From contig NZ_WQCG01000003.1 of the NCBI RefSeq assembly GCF_013032505.1, positions 682,001 to 746,000 on the forward strand: 64,000 nt of DNA, given 5' to 3'. Positions 14,722 through 23,565 of the stretch are shown here, one piece after another. The DNA is from Ruegeria atlantica (GTDB lineage: Bacteria; Pseudomonadota; Alphaproteobacteria; Rhodobacterales; Rhodobacteraceae). The first letter of the stretch is position 1, and each line of letters starts with the position of its first letter. The translations under genes and the position numbers were made by a program. The notes beneath the pieces were generated by a model. The model searched no databases, was not told the DNA's origin, and saw only the letters and a program-made list of their open reading frames with translations.

Positions 14722-16040
14722 AGGGCTATCAACTCCAAAGCCTCGCGCCGCCCAACCAAGGCCCCGCCGTCGCCGTAACTCGGCCGCTTGTACTTATGCC
14801 CCAGAATGTCAGCCCTAACCCGGTCGTCCACCTTGGCCGCCAGGAGGGCGTTTTCCACCCAATGACGCATGGAATATGCGGTGTGTTTGGGTGTTTCCTT
14901 CAAGTCGTTTTCGGTCAGAAACTTATTGACCGCCGCAGACCAGGAATTCGCCTTGTACTTGTAACGGGTTATTCCGCCCCGTTTGACGATCCGGCGGGCG
15001 GCCTCGAGGGATACGCCCAGGAGGGGAATATCCCTTTCCGTATGCTCGATTTTGATTTCCCGGCCGTTTTCGGTGACGCGCAAGAATGGGACATTGTGTT
15101 TCACCTCGAAATCCTCGAGGGGCGCGTCCGTGATTTCGCTGGGGCGCAGTCCCGTGTTGATCGTCATTAGGAATATATCGCGCGCCTCCTCGTTCATGCC
15201 GTCCAGCGCACCCTCGGCCAGTATCTTTTCGACAATCCAGTCCCGAGAAAATCCTGGCGTTTTCGTCTTGTTTTTACCCTTCACCTCAAACCGCAATTTC
15301 GAGAACGGGTTTTCCAGGTCCACCTTTTTTAACTCGGTCCAGGTTTTCCAGATTTCCGATAGGTGGCCGAAATCCTTGTTTGCCGTGGCCGGGTCCATAC
15401 CATCCGCCACACGCTCGGCCCACCAGTCGCGGAACTTCAAGGCGTCGTCCCGCGTGATCAGGTTGACCGCCATAGGCACGGGCTTGCCGCGCGCATCCTT
15501 GGCCGCAACCACCTTTAGGAAGTTGTCAACGGCGCGGCTCTTGGCGTTCTTCCACCGTGTCAATTGCTGGGGGGTTTTCTTCACATGCCTGGTTTTGGTT
15601 AGTTCGTAATATTCGTTCCGAACCTCAATCAGAGACGGCAACACCTCGGGAACCGTCCCGAGAACGGCCTGGACGGCCGCCTTGCTTGTGAAGTTTTCGC
15701 CAGTGACGGAAATTGTGCGTTCAATCAATTCGCGCGGGTCACCCTCCAGGAGGGCGGGGAATGGGCGATATTGATAGCCTCGGGCCTGGGCCAGCTTGCG
15801 CGCGGACTCGTAATACTGGCGCGCGCTCTGGCCGTCGCCAACCAGTAACGCCTCCCATTCAGCAAGGCGGGCCGCCTCAACCTGGGCGGCCTTCACCTTT
15901 GCGTCTGCCTCGCTATCGGTGTGGAGGGCCTGGCGCACCTGGGTAACGGGCTTTCCGTCCTCCCCCAGGACATGCCCCGCGTATCGCTTGGGGATACGCT
16001 TAACCCAATAATACCGCCCCCGGTCTTTCGTAATGCCCAC
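14718..16040 (-). CDS. int: prophage integrase, tyrosine recombinase
   Basis: This 440-residue integrase catalyses site-specific insertion and excision. The catalytic set can be placed: R299 in NTGLRPSEI, R392 in YSMRH (the usual preceding His of HxxR is Tyr389), H415 in LGHK, and the nucleophile Y422 in RPSYGDGG. The N-terminus (DRGRYYWVKRIPKRYAG) fits a DUF6538-like arm-binding region, with a core-binding domain in the middle. It starts at GTG 16040. Only one gene separates it from the tRNA-Arg attachment site. Confidence 0.9.
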   Translation of the reverse strand: MGITKDRGRYYWVKRIPKRYAGHVLGEDGKPVTQVRQALHTDSEADAKVKAAQVEAARLAEWEALLVGDGQSARQYYESARKLAQARGYQYRPFPALLEGDPRELIERTISVTGENFTSKAAVQAVLGTVPEVLPSLIEVRNEYYELTKTRHVKKTPQQLTRWKNAKSRAVDNFLKVVAAKDARGKPVPMAVNLITRDDALKFRDWWAERVADGMDPATANKDFGHLSEIWKTWTELKKVDLENPFSKLRFEVKGKNKTKTPGFSRDWIVEKILAEGALDGMNEEARDIFLMTINTGLRPSEITDAPLEDFEVKHNVPFLRVTENGREIKIEHTERDIPLLGVSLEAARRIVKRGGITRYKYKANSWSAAVNKFLTENDLKETPKHTAYSMRHWVENALLAAKVDDRVRADILGHKYKRPSYGDGGALVGRREALELIAL

Positions 16041-16210
16041 CCGTGGCCCCCATTAGAACCAGGCGGCGGCCAGGTCGTGAATTGCTTTACCCATTCCCAA
16101 AATCTGGAACCCACCGACAACCAAACAAAACCCGGTCAAGGCGGCGTCCAGGACGCGCTCCCCTGGACCTGGGTTCCGGTGGTGGCGTGGTCTTAGGTCT
16201 CTATCGTCCA

Positions 16211-16831
16211 TTAAGCGGCCTCCCTGATTTCATCCAACGCGCCCCATTGATCCGCCATTGCGGCGGCGATTCCGGTAAAGAACCTGGACCGCTCTTTCCA
16301 TCGGTTCGGGCCTGGGGGCTGGGTGTGAACCCGCGCCACGCGGCCGTCTACAACATTAGTCGGCAACAGCTTAGGAAGGTTTTTCAACCAAAAGCAGGTG
16401 CGTTTTACCTCACCGTGTCCAAACTGCCAAGGTTGCACGGATTGCGCGAACTCTTGGTAATTCGTGATCAGCGCCTTAGCGTGTTTGTGCATGACGGGAT
16501 TTTCAACGCAAATCCTCGGAATATCTGCGTTCCACATTTCGGAAAAGAACCCGGCACCCTCGCGCAACTCGCCCCACATCTGGGAAACGGTTTTGCCTTT
16601 CGGCGGGTTGTGCAACCACCTAACGCCGCTATTGCAAAGCCTGGTGCAAGGCGGGTGGGCGACCATGAGCAAGTCCCAACCGTCATTCAGCACGTCCCGG
16701 ACGTCGCCCTGGATATGGCGGTTAGAGGGCGTTTCGCTGGGTAGCAAATCGCAGGACCAGGCGTCGTGCCCACGGTCCAAGAAGGCGTCACGAACGATTC
16801 CAGAGTATTCACAAGCAACCAGAACTTTCAA
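16211..16831 (-). CDS. phage C5-cytosine DNA methyltransferase-like protein
   Basis: This protein of about 206 residues begins with a SAM-binding motif (VLVACEYSGIVRDAF), then a CDLLPSE acidic loop, the catalytic-type PPCT near residue 60, and an ENPV motif near 120, as in short Dcm-like proteins of phages. It lacks a long target-recognition domain. I choose the TTG at 16831, 9 bases after AGGGG; the longer frame to 16921 would translate 12-bp repeats into an artificial RNxx tail. It lies between integrase and the attachment site, a common place for cargo. Confidence 0.7.
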   Translation of the reverse strand: MKVLVACEYSGIVRDAFLDRGHDAWSCDLLPSETPSNRHIQGDVRDVLNDGWDLLMVAHPPCTRLCNSGVRWLHNPPKGKTVSQMWGELREGAGFFSEMWNADIPRICVENPVMHKHAKALITNYQEFAQSVQPWQFGHGEVKRTCFWLKNLPKLLPTNVVDGRVARVHTQPPGPNRWKERSRFFTGIAAAMADQWGALDEIREAA

Positions 16832-16857
16832 AATCCATTCCCCTAAATCAGCCCGAA

Positions 16858-16905
16858 TGTTGCGGGATTTGTTGCGGGTTTTGTTGCGGGAAATGTTGCG
16901 GGATT
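16858..16905. repeat. four tandem 12-bp repeats (TGTTGCGGGAWT type)
   Basis: TGTTGCGGG recurs at 16858, 16870, 16882 and 16894, with exactly 12-bp spacing; the last three bases vary. The array lies between the methyltransferase start and the tRNA attachment site, where integrase arm-type or Xis sites are found. Confidence 0.8.
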
Positions 16906-16967
16906 TACGAAGGGCAAACAAGCCCCAAAATTCGCCAAACCCCTTAAATCATTGACTTTAAAGCACA

Positions 16968-17000
16968 AAAAAGAAAAAACCCGATGCTTGACACATCGGG
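16968..17000 (-). terminator. intrinsic terminator downstream of tRNA-Arg
   Basis: On the minus strand CCCGATG-TGTCAAG-CATCGGG forms a 7-bp stem followed by TTTTTTCTTTTTT, 14 bases past the tRNA 3' end. It ends tRNA transcription and insulates the prophage. Confidence 0.85.
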
Positions 17001-17013
17001 CTTTTGGAATTTC

Positions 17014-17090
17014 TGGCGGACCGAGGAGGATTCGAACCCCCGACCCCTTGATTCGTAGTCAAGTACTCTATCCAGCTGAGCTATCGGTCC
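17014..17090 (-). tRNA. tRNA-Arg (ACG), probable prophage attachment site
   Basis: A complete 77-nt cloverleaf can be folded: acceptor GGACCGA/TCGGTCC, D-arm GCTC...GAGT, anticodon stem CTTGA/TCAAG with loop CTACGAA giving anticodon ACG, T-arm loop TTCGAAT, discriminator G and encoded CCA. The prophage lies directly beyond the 3' end and the integrase is close by, so integration into the tRNA 3' half is likely. The partner att copy would be left of the window. Confidence 0.95.
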
Positions 17091-17154
17091 GCGTTGGTGA
17101 GGCGCTATGTAGACCCAGGTTCTGGGACACGCAAGTCGATTCTTCAAAAAATTT

Positions 17155-18537
17155 TCAAAAAGTCCCGTCGCCCCGCGGGAGTCTGATTTCAAAGGTCGTG
17201 CCCTCGGGACCGGTATGCGCCAGTATCAGGTCACCGCCATGCCCGCGCACCAGTTCCTGAGAGATGGCAAGCCCCAGGCCAGAGCCTCCTTTACGCACTC
17301 CGCCCTGAAAAGGAGTGAACAGGTTTTCGCGCGCCTTGGGCGGCAATCCGGGGCCATTATCCCTGATCTCGACGCACCAGTCATCTTCATGCACACAGCC
17401 GGCAATCGAGATTTTTCCCGGCTTCCCAGACGCAACCAAGGCCTGACGCGCGTTACGTACAAGGTTCATCATGACACGGAATATCTGTTCCGGGTCTGCA
17501 CGGGCCACTAAGTCCTTGGGCACGTCGTTCACAATCTCGATGCAGGCATCCGCAACGGCCAGTTGTTCGCTGGCAACCACGTCTGCGGCAACATCGTGCA
17601 AGGGCACCATGGTCAGCGTCGGTGCAGGCTCTTCCGCGCGTCCGAAAGCCAGCGTACTTTCGCACAGCGACACCGCCCGCGTGATCGAGTTTACCAGCTT
17701 GGGCGCCATACGCCGCACCAATGGATCATCGCTGGTCTCTATCCGGTCGGTGAACAGCTGTGCCGAGGTCAGTATGTTCCGAAGATCGTGGCTCACCTTG
17801 GCTACCGCGCCACCAAGTTGGGCCAGCCGTTCACGTTGCTTCAGGGCCTGAGTTAGCTCAGTCTGCAATTGCTGCAACGCCTCCTCAGCCTCGCGCAGTT
17901 CGCTTACTTTGGAGTTAGGCGAAATGATCCCACGCGCGTCTTCCGGCGCTCCGGCATAGCGCTGCATGTACCCCACGACACCTTTGATCGGTTTGACCAG
18001 AACCACGCGCACAGCCAAAAACAAAAAGAACGCGGTGATAATGGAGATGACAAAAGACAGCCCCAGAATTCGCAGGCCATAATCGGTCATCGCCATGCGC
18101 AGGGGCATGCTGTCTATGGTAACCTCAATCAACAGGCCTGCCCCTTTGACGGGCTCTCCGATCACGCGGATGACTTCATTCTCAGTCGTGAACAGACGCG
18201 CCAGCGCGTCGCGGATCAATACCCAAGGCCCTGCGTCGCGCAGATCGTAGGTCTTGGTAATCTGTTCCGGAATCGGCGAAGACAGCATCAGCTGACGCAC
18301 CTCATCCCGGCGCAGCACGACGTTATAGACACCCGCATTAGCCAGTAGTTCGGCCTCAAGGTCTTCGGCCAGCATGTCGTCGGCCAGCAGAGCCAAAGAC
18401 GCGATCTGAGCCCGTTCAAGCCTGTTCAGCAGGAAATCTTCGCGAAAGCGCGCAATCGAAGGAACAAAGATCAAAATCTCGGCCAACATCACGAAGACCG
18501 TCGTCAGGATCAGAAATCGGCCCGACAGCGAATTCAA
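17155..18537 (-). CDS. membrane sensor histidine kinase
   Basis: This 460-residue kinase has two membrane segments (about residues 7-27 and 157-180) flanking a periplasmic sensing domain. A HAMP-like linker follows, then the phospho-acceptor H250 in VSHDLRN, and an ATPase domain with N box NLVRNARQAL, G1 DNGPGLPP and G2 GGSGLGLAIS. The start is a TTG at 18537 with GGGAGA upstream. No response regulator is adjacent. It follows a flavoprotein disulfide-reductase gene by 18 bases on the same strand and may share its transcript. The signal sensed is unknown. Confidence 0.88.
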   Translation of the reverse strand: MNSLSGRFLILTTVFVMLAEILIFVPSIARFREDFLLNRLERAQIASLALLADDMLAEDLEAELLANAGVYNVVLRRDEVRQLMLSSPIPEQITKTYDLRDAGPWVLIRDALARLFTTENEVIRVIGEPVKGAGLLIEVTIDSMPLRMAMTDYGLRILGLSFVISIITAFFLFLAVRVVLVKPIKGVVGYMQRYAGAPEDARGIISPNSKVSELREAEEALQQLQTELTQALKQRERLAQLGGAVAKVSHDLRNILTSAQLFTDRIETSDDPLVRRMAPKLVNSITRAVSLCESTLAFGRAEEPAPTLTMVPLHDVAADVVASEQLAVADACIEIVNDVPKDLVARADPEQIFRVMMNLVRNARQALVASGKPGKISIAGCVHEDDWCVEIRDNGPGLPPKARENLFTPFQGGVRKGGSGLGLAISQELVRGHGGDLILAHTGPEGTTFEIRLPRGDGTF

Positions 18538-18555
18538 TCTGCTCTCCCTTCCTGG

Positions 18556-19974
18556 TCAGGGCATCCAACGCTGGACGAACCTGACGACACGTTTAACCGT
18601 TTGATTCTCAAACAGCCTTGGCGAGAAATAGGCACCCGCCACCCGTTTGTTAAGCTCTCCGATCGTCGGATAGGGTGAAACCATCGCGGCGATCTGTCCC
18701 ATCTTCAGGTTATTGGCCAAGGCCAGCGACCACAAGTTGATCAACTCACCGGCCTGATGACCCACGATTGTAGCGCCCACAGGCCGGCCTTTTACAACCA
18801 TGACCTTAATGAACCCTTTTGTCTTGCGTTCAGAGATCGCGCGGTCGTTGTGGTGATAGTCAAAGCGCGCGATTTCCACATTTTCACCATGCCGTTCGCG
18901 CGCCTGGTCTTCGGTCAGACCAACCTGCGCCAATTCCGGATCGGTATAGGTTGCCCAGGGGATATGTGCGGTTTTTGCCTTTGACGGCAAACCAAACAAA
19001 GCGGAACGGATGATGATGCCCGCGTGATACCCGGCCACATGAGTGAATTGCAGGCCACCTGCGACGTCGCCAATGGCGTAAACCTTACGGTTCGTTGTGC
19101 GCAGCGCGTCGTCGACCTTGATCCCGGTGCGGGTCGGCTCAATCCCGGCGGCCTGTAGGTTCAGGCGCTCTGTGTTGGCTTTTCGCCCTGCTGCCAGCAA
19201 CAGATGAGACCCCGAGTAGATCTCACCCGTCTCGGTCACAACCTCGACGGCCTCTTTGTTGCCGCGGATCTGGGCAACCATCGCGTTTTCGTGAATCGCC
19301 ACGCCTTCGGCGCGCAAGCTGTCCAGAACGATCGCGGCCGCCTCGGGATCGTCCTTGCCCAGCGCCTGCAGACCTTCGATCACCGTGACCTTGCAACCCA
19401 ATCGGATATGCGCTTGCGCCATCTCCATTCCGATCGGCCCGCCGCCAATTATCAAAAGATGTTCCGGCTTGTCTCGCAGATCAAAGATCGTCTCGTTGGT
19501 GTAGAACGGCACCTGTTCCAGCCCCGGAATCGGAGGCACCAAAGGTGACGAACCCGTTGCGATCACCACCCGCCGCGCGGTGATCAAATGCTCGCCCGCT
19601 TGCACCTGTGTCGGAGAAACAAAGCTGCCGAATTCCCGGATTACCTTGACGCCAAAGCCTTCGAACCGCTCCTGGCTGTCCATCGGCTCGATCTGAGCGA
19701 TCACATCATGTACGTGGTCCTTGGCGGCGGCATAATCTACCTGAGGCGCTACATCAGCCACGCCCAGCGCGGCAGAATGTGCCTGACCATAGGCCGCCTT
19801 GCCGCTGGCAATCAGGGCCTTCGACGGGACGCAGCCGAAATTGAGGCAATCGCCGCCCATCTTGTGGCCTTCCAAAAGGATGACATCGGCTCCCATCTGG
19901 CTAGCGCCAGCAGCGACTGACAGCCCCCCGGACCCGGCTCCAATCACCAGGATATCGGTTTTCATTTCTTGCAT
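18556..19974 (-). CDS. pyridine nucleotide-disulfide oxidoreductase (Lpd/MerA-like)
   Basis: This 472-residue flavoprotein has the FAD-binding GAGSGG near residue 12 and the redox-active pair C43/C48 in GGDCLNFGCVPSK. It also has an NAD(P)-binding GGGPIGME and the dimerisation domain. It resembles the mercuric-reductase-like or dihydrolipoamide dehydrogenase-like enzymes often found beside a TVP38 membrane gene, and the next upstream gene here is of that type. No HMA domain or C-terminal Cys pair typical of true MerA is seen. The substrate is unknown. ATG 19974 is preferred; ATG 19965 is possible. Confidence 0.82.
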   Translation of the reverse strand: MQEMKTDILVIGAGSGGLSVAAGASQMGADVILLEGHKMGGDCLNFGCVPSKALIASGKAAYGQAHSAALGVADVAPQVDYAAAKDHVHDVIAQIEPMDSQERFEGFGVKVIREFGSFVSPTQVQAGEHLITARRVVIATGSSPLVPPIPGLEQVPFYTNETIFDLRDKPEHLLIIGGGPIGMEMAQAHIRLGCKVTVIEGLQALGKDDPEAAAIVLDSLRAEGVAIHENAMVAQIRGNKEAVEVVTETGEIYSGSHLLLAAGRKANTERLNLQAAGIEPTRTGIKVDDALRTTNRKVYAIGDVAGGLQFTHVAGYHAGIIIRSALFGLPSKAKTAHIPWATYTDPELAQVGLTEDQARERHGENVEIARFDYHHNDRAISERKTKGFIKVMVVKGRPVGATIVGHQAGELINLWSLALANNLKMGQIAAMVSPYPTIGELNKRVAGAYFSPRLFENQTVKRVVRFVQRWMP

Positions 19975-19978
19975 GATT

Positions 19979-20710
19979 TCAGCCGTCCTTTCGGCCACGC
20001 AGGGATTTTATCACAATTGGCAGTGCGGCCAGCACACACAAGCCTATGATCGGGCCAATCACAAATGGTTCCCACAATAGCGAGACATCCGGTGTTTCGC
20101 CCCGGTCGAACACGCCACCCAGCCCAACGCCTATCCATGTATAGACTATACCTCCAGGAATGATGCCCAGCGCAGTGGTGATCAGGAAGTTGCGGAACTT
20201 CACACCGACCAGTGCAGGAACCAGATTGGCCACAAAGAACGGCACAACGGGGACTAGGCGCAACAGAAACAGCACCGAGATCTCATTCTCGCGCAGCCCG
20301 TCTTTCAGTTTCTTGATCGCCCCTTCCGAGGATTCAAGCCGTCTGGTCAGGGATTCACCCAACCCCCAGCGCGCCGCCAAGAAGATCGCCGACGCACCGA
20401 TGGTGGCCGCAAATACGTTGAACACGGTTCCGGCGAACAGGCCAAAGAGAAACCCACCGGTCATAGACGCCACTGCCGCACCTGGCAGCGAAAACGCGAC
20501 GATGACGATGTATATGCCGACAAATGCCCCGGCCATTGCCCAGTAGTTGGCATCACGCCAAGCCAACAGCGCTTCGCGATTGTCCCGCAGTGTTTCAAAA
20601 GTCAGATAATCACCCAACGTGAAAAACCCCACCGCAGCTACGGTGAGAATCACCAGCAATGGAATGTGCCGCGCAAGACCGCTGCGCGGCGCCTGAGTCG
20701 TATCGCTCAT
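19979..20710 (-). CDS. TVP38/TMEM64 (DedA-like) membrane protein
   Basis: This 243-residue protein has about six hydrophobic helices and the family's central motif (FSLPGAAVASMTGGFLFGLFAG, then RLVPVVPFFVANLVPALVGV). TVP38/DedA proteins belong to the VTT fold linked to lipid scrambling. It lies upstream of, and in one operon with, the disulfide flavoprotein, with a gap of four bases. The start ATG 20710 has GGACAG upstream; the frame extends further without good support. Confidence 0.85.
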   Translation of the reverse strand: MSDTTQAPRSGLARHIPLLVILTVAAVGFFTLGDYLTFETLRDNREALLAWRDANYWAMAGAFVGIYIVIVAFSLPGAAVASMTGGFLFGLFAGTVFNVFAATIGASAIFLAARWGLGESLTRRLESSEGAIKKLKDGLRENEISVLFLLRLVPVVPFFVANLVPALVGVKFRNFLITTALGIIPGGIVYTWIGVGLGGVFDRGETPDVSLLWEPFVIGPIIGLCVLAALPIVIKSLRGRKDG

Positions 20711-20909
20711 GAGGCTGTCCGGTTTGTTGCGTTTCATTCTGCACCCAACATGCGCTGCTTGAACGTCGGGCAACAGGGGCCTCACGCGGCCTTGATGTTT
20801 TTGGTAGGGAATGTGAGGGTTTGGGGCGATAAACCTGCCATTTTGAAACCTTTCGCCCGCCCCGATTACAGAATTGTTGCAAAAGGGGCGAAAACCCCCA
20901 CCTAGGGGT

Positions 20910-20938
20910 TTGACTTACCCTCCGCTACCCAGTAGAGG
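20910..20938 (+). promoter_or_regulatory. candidate promoter of rpmH-rnpA-yidD
   Basis: TTGACT and TAGAGG are separated by 17 bases, about 70 bases ahead of rpmH. A small hairpin AAACCCC...GGGGTTT (20892-20911) overlaps the -35 box. Confidence 0.5.
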
Positions 20939-21006
20939 ACGGGCTTCGAACACTACGGGCAGGCGAATCCGCGCCGCACCCGACCGCATTTAATGGAGAC
21001 GGAGCG

Positions 21007-21141
21007 ATGAAACGCACCTATCAGCCTTCGAACCTGGTTCGCAAACGCCGCCACGGTTTCCGCTCGCGCATGGCCACCAAGGCCGGTCGCAAGATCCTGA
21101 ACGCGCGCCGCGCAAAAGGCCGCAAGTCGCTGAGCGCGTAA
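21007..21141 (+). CDS. rpmH: 50S ribosomal protein L34
   Basis: I read this 44-residue gene directly from the sequence: [18 protein letters not shown], then a basic tail ending in KGRKSLSA. This is the invariant L34 pattern. L34 is a small basic protein of the large subunit. A GGAG site precedes the ATG, and rnpA and yidD follow, the classical order. Confidence 0.97.
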   Translation: MKRTYQPSNLVRKRRHGFRSRMATKAGRKILNARRAKGRKSLSA

Positions 21142-21160
21142 ACCGCTCACCGATCAGGTT

Positions 21161-21592
21161 ATGAACATGACGCCGCCGGAGGCCCCTGAGGATGGTAAGA
21201 ACCACCCCGGGGATATGCCCCCGGCGGCGTCCGTTTGCGCGCCCGAATCTCTGACAGTTCTCAGAAAACGATCCGATTTCCTGCAAGCCGCCCGCGCGCG
21301 CAGGCAGGGCACTTCTTCGATGATGGTGCAGGCCCGCAAACGCGCGCCTAACGAGGCGTCGGGAATCCGGGTTGGTTTTACCTGCTCCAAAAAAGTCGGT
21401 AACGCCGTCGCCCGAAATCGGGCTAAACGCAGGCTACGCGAAGCCGCCCGGGCCGTTCTGCCCGTGAACGGCCAATACGGGTGGGACTACGTTCTGATTG
21501 GACGAGCCGAAACCACAGCCGCGCGGCCCTTTGAGGCGCTTCTGGACGATCTACGCTACGCGCTGCGCAAACTGCACGGCGGGGGAAAATGA
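21161..21592 (+). CDS. rnpA: ribonuclease P protein component
   Basis: This 143-residue protein supports RNase P RNA in 5' maturation of tRNAs. Its core begins at [14 protein letters not shown] and includes the RNA-binding signature [19 protein letters not shown]. An N-terminal extension of about 30 residues precedes the core, so translation could begin downstream. It overlaps yidD by ATGA. Confidence 0.93.
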   Translation: MNMTPPEAPEDGKNHPGDMPPAASVCAPESLTVLRKRSDFLQAARARRQGTSSMMVQARKRAPNEASGIRVGFTCSKKVGNAVARNRAKRRLREAARAVLPVNGQYGWDYVLIGRAETTAARPFEALLDDLRYALRKLHGGGK

Positions 21593-21828
21593 CCCTGTTG
21601 TCTCATATCGTAGCCCTGCCCGTCAGGATTTACCGACTGGTCTTCAGTCCTTGGGTCGGGTTCAATTGCCGGTATCAACCCACCTGCTCGGCCTATGCTC
21701 TGGAAGCATTGGAAAAGCATGGTGCGATCAAGGGAAGCTGGCTTGCAGCGCGGCGAATTGGCCGATGCCATCCCTGGGGTGGTGACGGATACGATCCCGT
21801 CCCCAATCCCAGGGAAGATGACAGCTAA
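21589..21828 (+). CDS. yidD: membrane protein insertion efficiency factor YidD
   Basis: This 79-residue protein has the YidD pattern [23 protein letters not shown] followed by [17 protein letters not shown], with three conserved cysteines and an amphipathic N-terminus. It assists YidC-dependent insertion. Here yidC is not next but about 4.3 kb downstream, behind three unrelated genes. The start overlaps the rnpA stop. Confidence 0.95.
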   Translation: MTLLSHIVALPVRIYRLVFSPWVGFNCRYQPTCSAYALEALEKHGAIKGSWLAARRIGRCHPWGGDGYDPVPNPREDDS

Positions 21829-21862
21829 CCCTTGTGACCTTCCGTCAGGCTTGACCCGTTCA

Positions 21863-21904
21863 AACCCTCGCTGAACACTTGAGTGCGTTCAGCCCGAGGT
21901 TCAG
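21863..21904 (+). promoter_or_regulatory. hairpin sequestering the ribosome binding site of the acyl-CoA dehydrogenase gene
   Basis: Bases 21863-21876 can pair with 21887-21901 in a bulged stem of about 13 bp. The probable Shine-Dalgarno GAGG (21896-21899), five bases before the ATG at 21905, is inside the stem. There is no T-run, so it is unlike a terminator. Translational control is inference. Confidence 0.4.
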
Positions 21905-23521
21905 ATGACATCCGACGCCCGCCAGACCCTGCCCACTCATGACGTTTTGAACCAACCCCCAGCGCGTGGGGATTTTGACCTCTGGTCCTCGGACCCTGTG
22001 CTGCAAAACGCAGTGCATTTCTCAGGCGGCCGCGCTGCACCGTTGGCGGCTTATGGGGAAACCTTGGGACAGACAGCGACCCGCGAGCTGGGGCGTGAGG
22101 CCAATCGGCACCTCCCGGAGCTGCGACTGTTCGATCAGGGCGGCAGGCGTTTGGACGAGGTCCGGTTTCATCCCGCCTATCATCAAATGATGCAGATCAG
22201 CCAATCCGCCGGGTATGCTGCTCTGGCTTGGGATGGGCAGCCCGGTGGTCACACGACACACGCGGCGATGATGTATCTGGCAAGCCAGGTTGAGCCGGGC
22301 CATTGCTGCCCATTGACCATGACATATGCGGCGATCCCGGCCCTTGGTGCCAATGAACAGATCGCCTCCGTGTGGCGGCCCAAGCTCATGGCGCGCAGCT
22401 ATGATCCGGCGACGAAACCGATCGAACAAAAGGCCAGCGCCACTTTGGGCATGGCAATGACCGAAAAGCAGGGCGGCTCGGACGTGCGCGCCAATACCAC
22501 AGTTGCCAGCCAGGACGGAGAGCATTGGCGCCTGCGCGGGCATAAGTGGTTCTGCTCGGCCCCCATGTCGGACGGTTTTCTGACGCTGGCACAAGCGCCC
22601 GGTGGGCTGACCTGTTTCCTCGTCCCCCGGTGGCTGGACGGTGAACGCAACGCCATCCACCTGATGCGACTTAAAGACAAGCTGGGGAACAAATCCAACG
22701 CCTCGTCCGAAGTCGAATATCACGACGCACTGGCTTACCAATTGGGGGAGCAAGGCGCGGGCGTTCGAACAATTATCGAGATGGTCCATCACACCCGGCT
22801 GGATACAGCCGTGGCCCCAGCGGGCGTGATGCGCGCAGCCCTCAGCGAAGCGCATCATTGGGTCACCCACCGCAGCGCTTTTCAGCGCCGGTTGATCGAC
22901 CGACCTCTGATGCGCGCTGTTCTGGCGGATCTCGTGTTGGACTGGGAGGGCGCATTGACGCTGGGGATGCGCGTCGCGCAGGCCTTCGACGGCCAGTCAC
23001 CCGAAGACAAGGCCTTTGCCCGTATCGGTGTCGCCCTGGCCAAGTTCCTGAATAACAAGCGGTGCCCGGCCGTAGTGGTTGAGGCGATGGAGGTGCTGGG
23101 TGGCATGGGCTATGTCGAAGACACGCCCATGCCCCTGCTGTATCGCGAAGCCCCGCTGAACGGTATTTGGGAGGGGTCGGGCAATGTGATCTGTCTCGAC
23201 ATTCTGCGCAGCCTGTCTCGCGACCCGCTGGCCGCTGAGGTCCTGCAGGCCGAACTGGATACCGCAACGGGTGTCGACCAAGGCTATGAAGCCGCGCTCA
23301 AAGCGCATCGTGATCGGTGGCCCGGGCTGCCGCCCGAGAGTGAAGCCCGTTGGTTTGCCGAACGTACTGCATTGCTGCTGACAGCAGCTCAGCTATTGCG
23401 TCGCGCACCCGCGGCCGTTGCAGACGGGTTCATCGCCACAAGGCTTTTGGGCAACAGCGGTCGCATTCACGGATCGGTGTCCGGGCTGGACACGGGCGCC
23501 CTGCTTGCCCGACTGGGCTGA
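21905..23521 (+). CDS. AidB-like acyl-CoA dehydrogenase family protein
   Basis: This 538-residue flavoprotein matches the AidB branch: an N-terminal segment (THDVLNQPPARGDFDLWSSDPVL), the FAD-contact MAMTEKQGGSDVRANT, and the late signature AMEVLGGMGYVED.PMPLLYREAPLNGIWEGSGNV. E. coli AidB takes part in the adaptive response to alkylation and binds DNA, but most homologues have unproven roles. The gene interrupts the usual yidD-yidC order, with a structured leader upstream. Confidence 0.85.
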   Translation: MTSDARQTLPTHDVLNQPPARGDFDLWSSDPVLQNAVHFSGGRAAPLAAYGETLGQTATRELGREANRHLPELRLFDQGGRRLDEVRFHPAYHQMMQISQSAGYAALAWDGQPGGHTTHAAMMYLASQVEPGHCCPLTMTYAAIPALGANEQIASVWRPKLMARSYDPATKPIEQKASATLGMAMTEKQGGSDVRANTTVASQDGEHWRLRGHKWFCSAPMSDGFLTLAQAPGGLTCFLVPRWLDGERNAIHLMRLKDKLGNKSNASSEVEYHDALAYQLGEQGAGVRTIIEMVHHTRLDTAVAPAGVMRAALSEAHHWVTHRSAFQRRLIDRPLMRAVLADLVLDWEGALTLGMRVAQAFDGQSPEDKAFARIGVALAKFLNNKRCPAVVVEAMEVLGGMGYVEDTPMPLLYREAPLNGIWEGSGNVICLDILRSLSRDPLAAEVLQAELDTATGVDQGYEAALKAHRDRWPGLPPESEARWFAERTALLLTAAQLLRRAPAAVADGFIATRLLGNSGRIHGSVSGLDTGALLARLG

Positions 23522-23565
23522 CCCGGCCACTTGCCCGGTTGGCTCAACTGCTGTAGGGGCTGCGC

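Noticed and set aside
16858..16905. CRISPR-like array
   Set aside because: The repeats are 12 bp with no spacers, so they are tandem repeats rather than a CRISPR; no other array was seen in the window.
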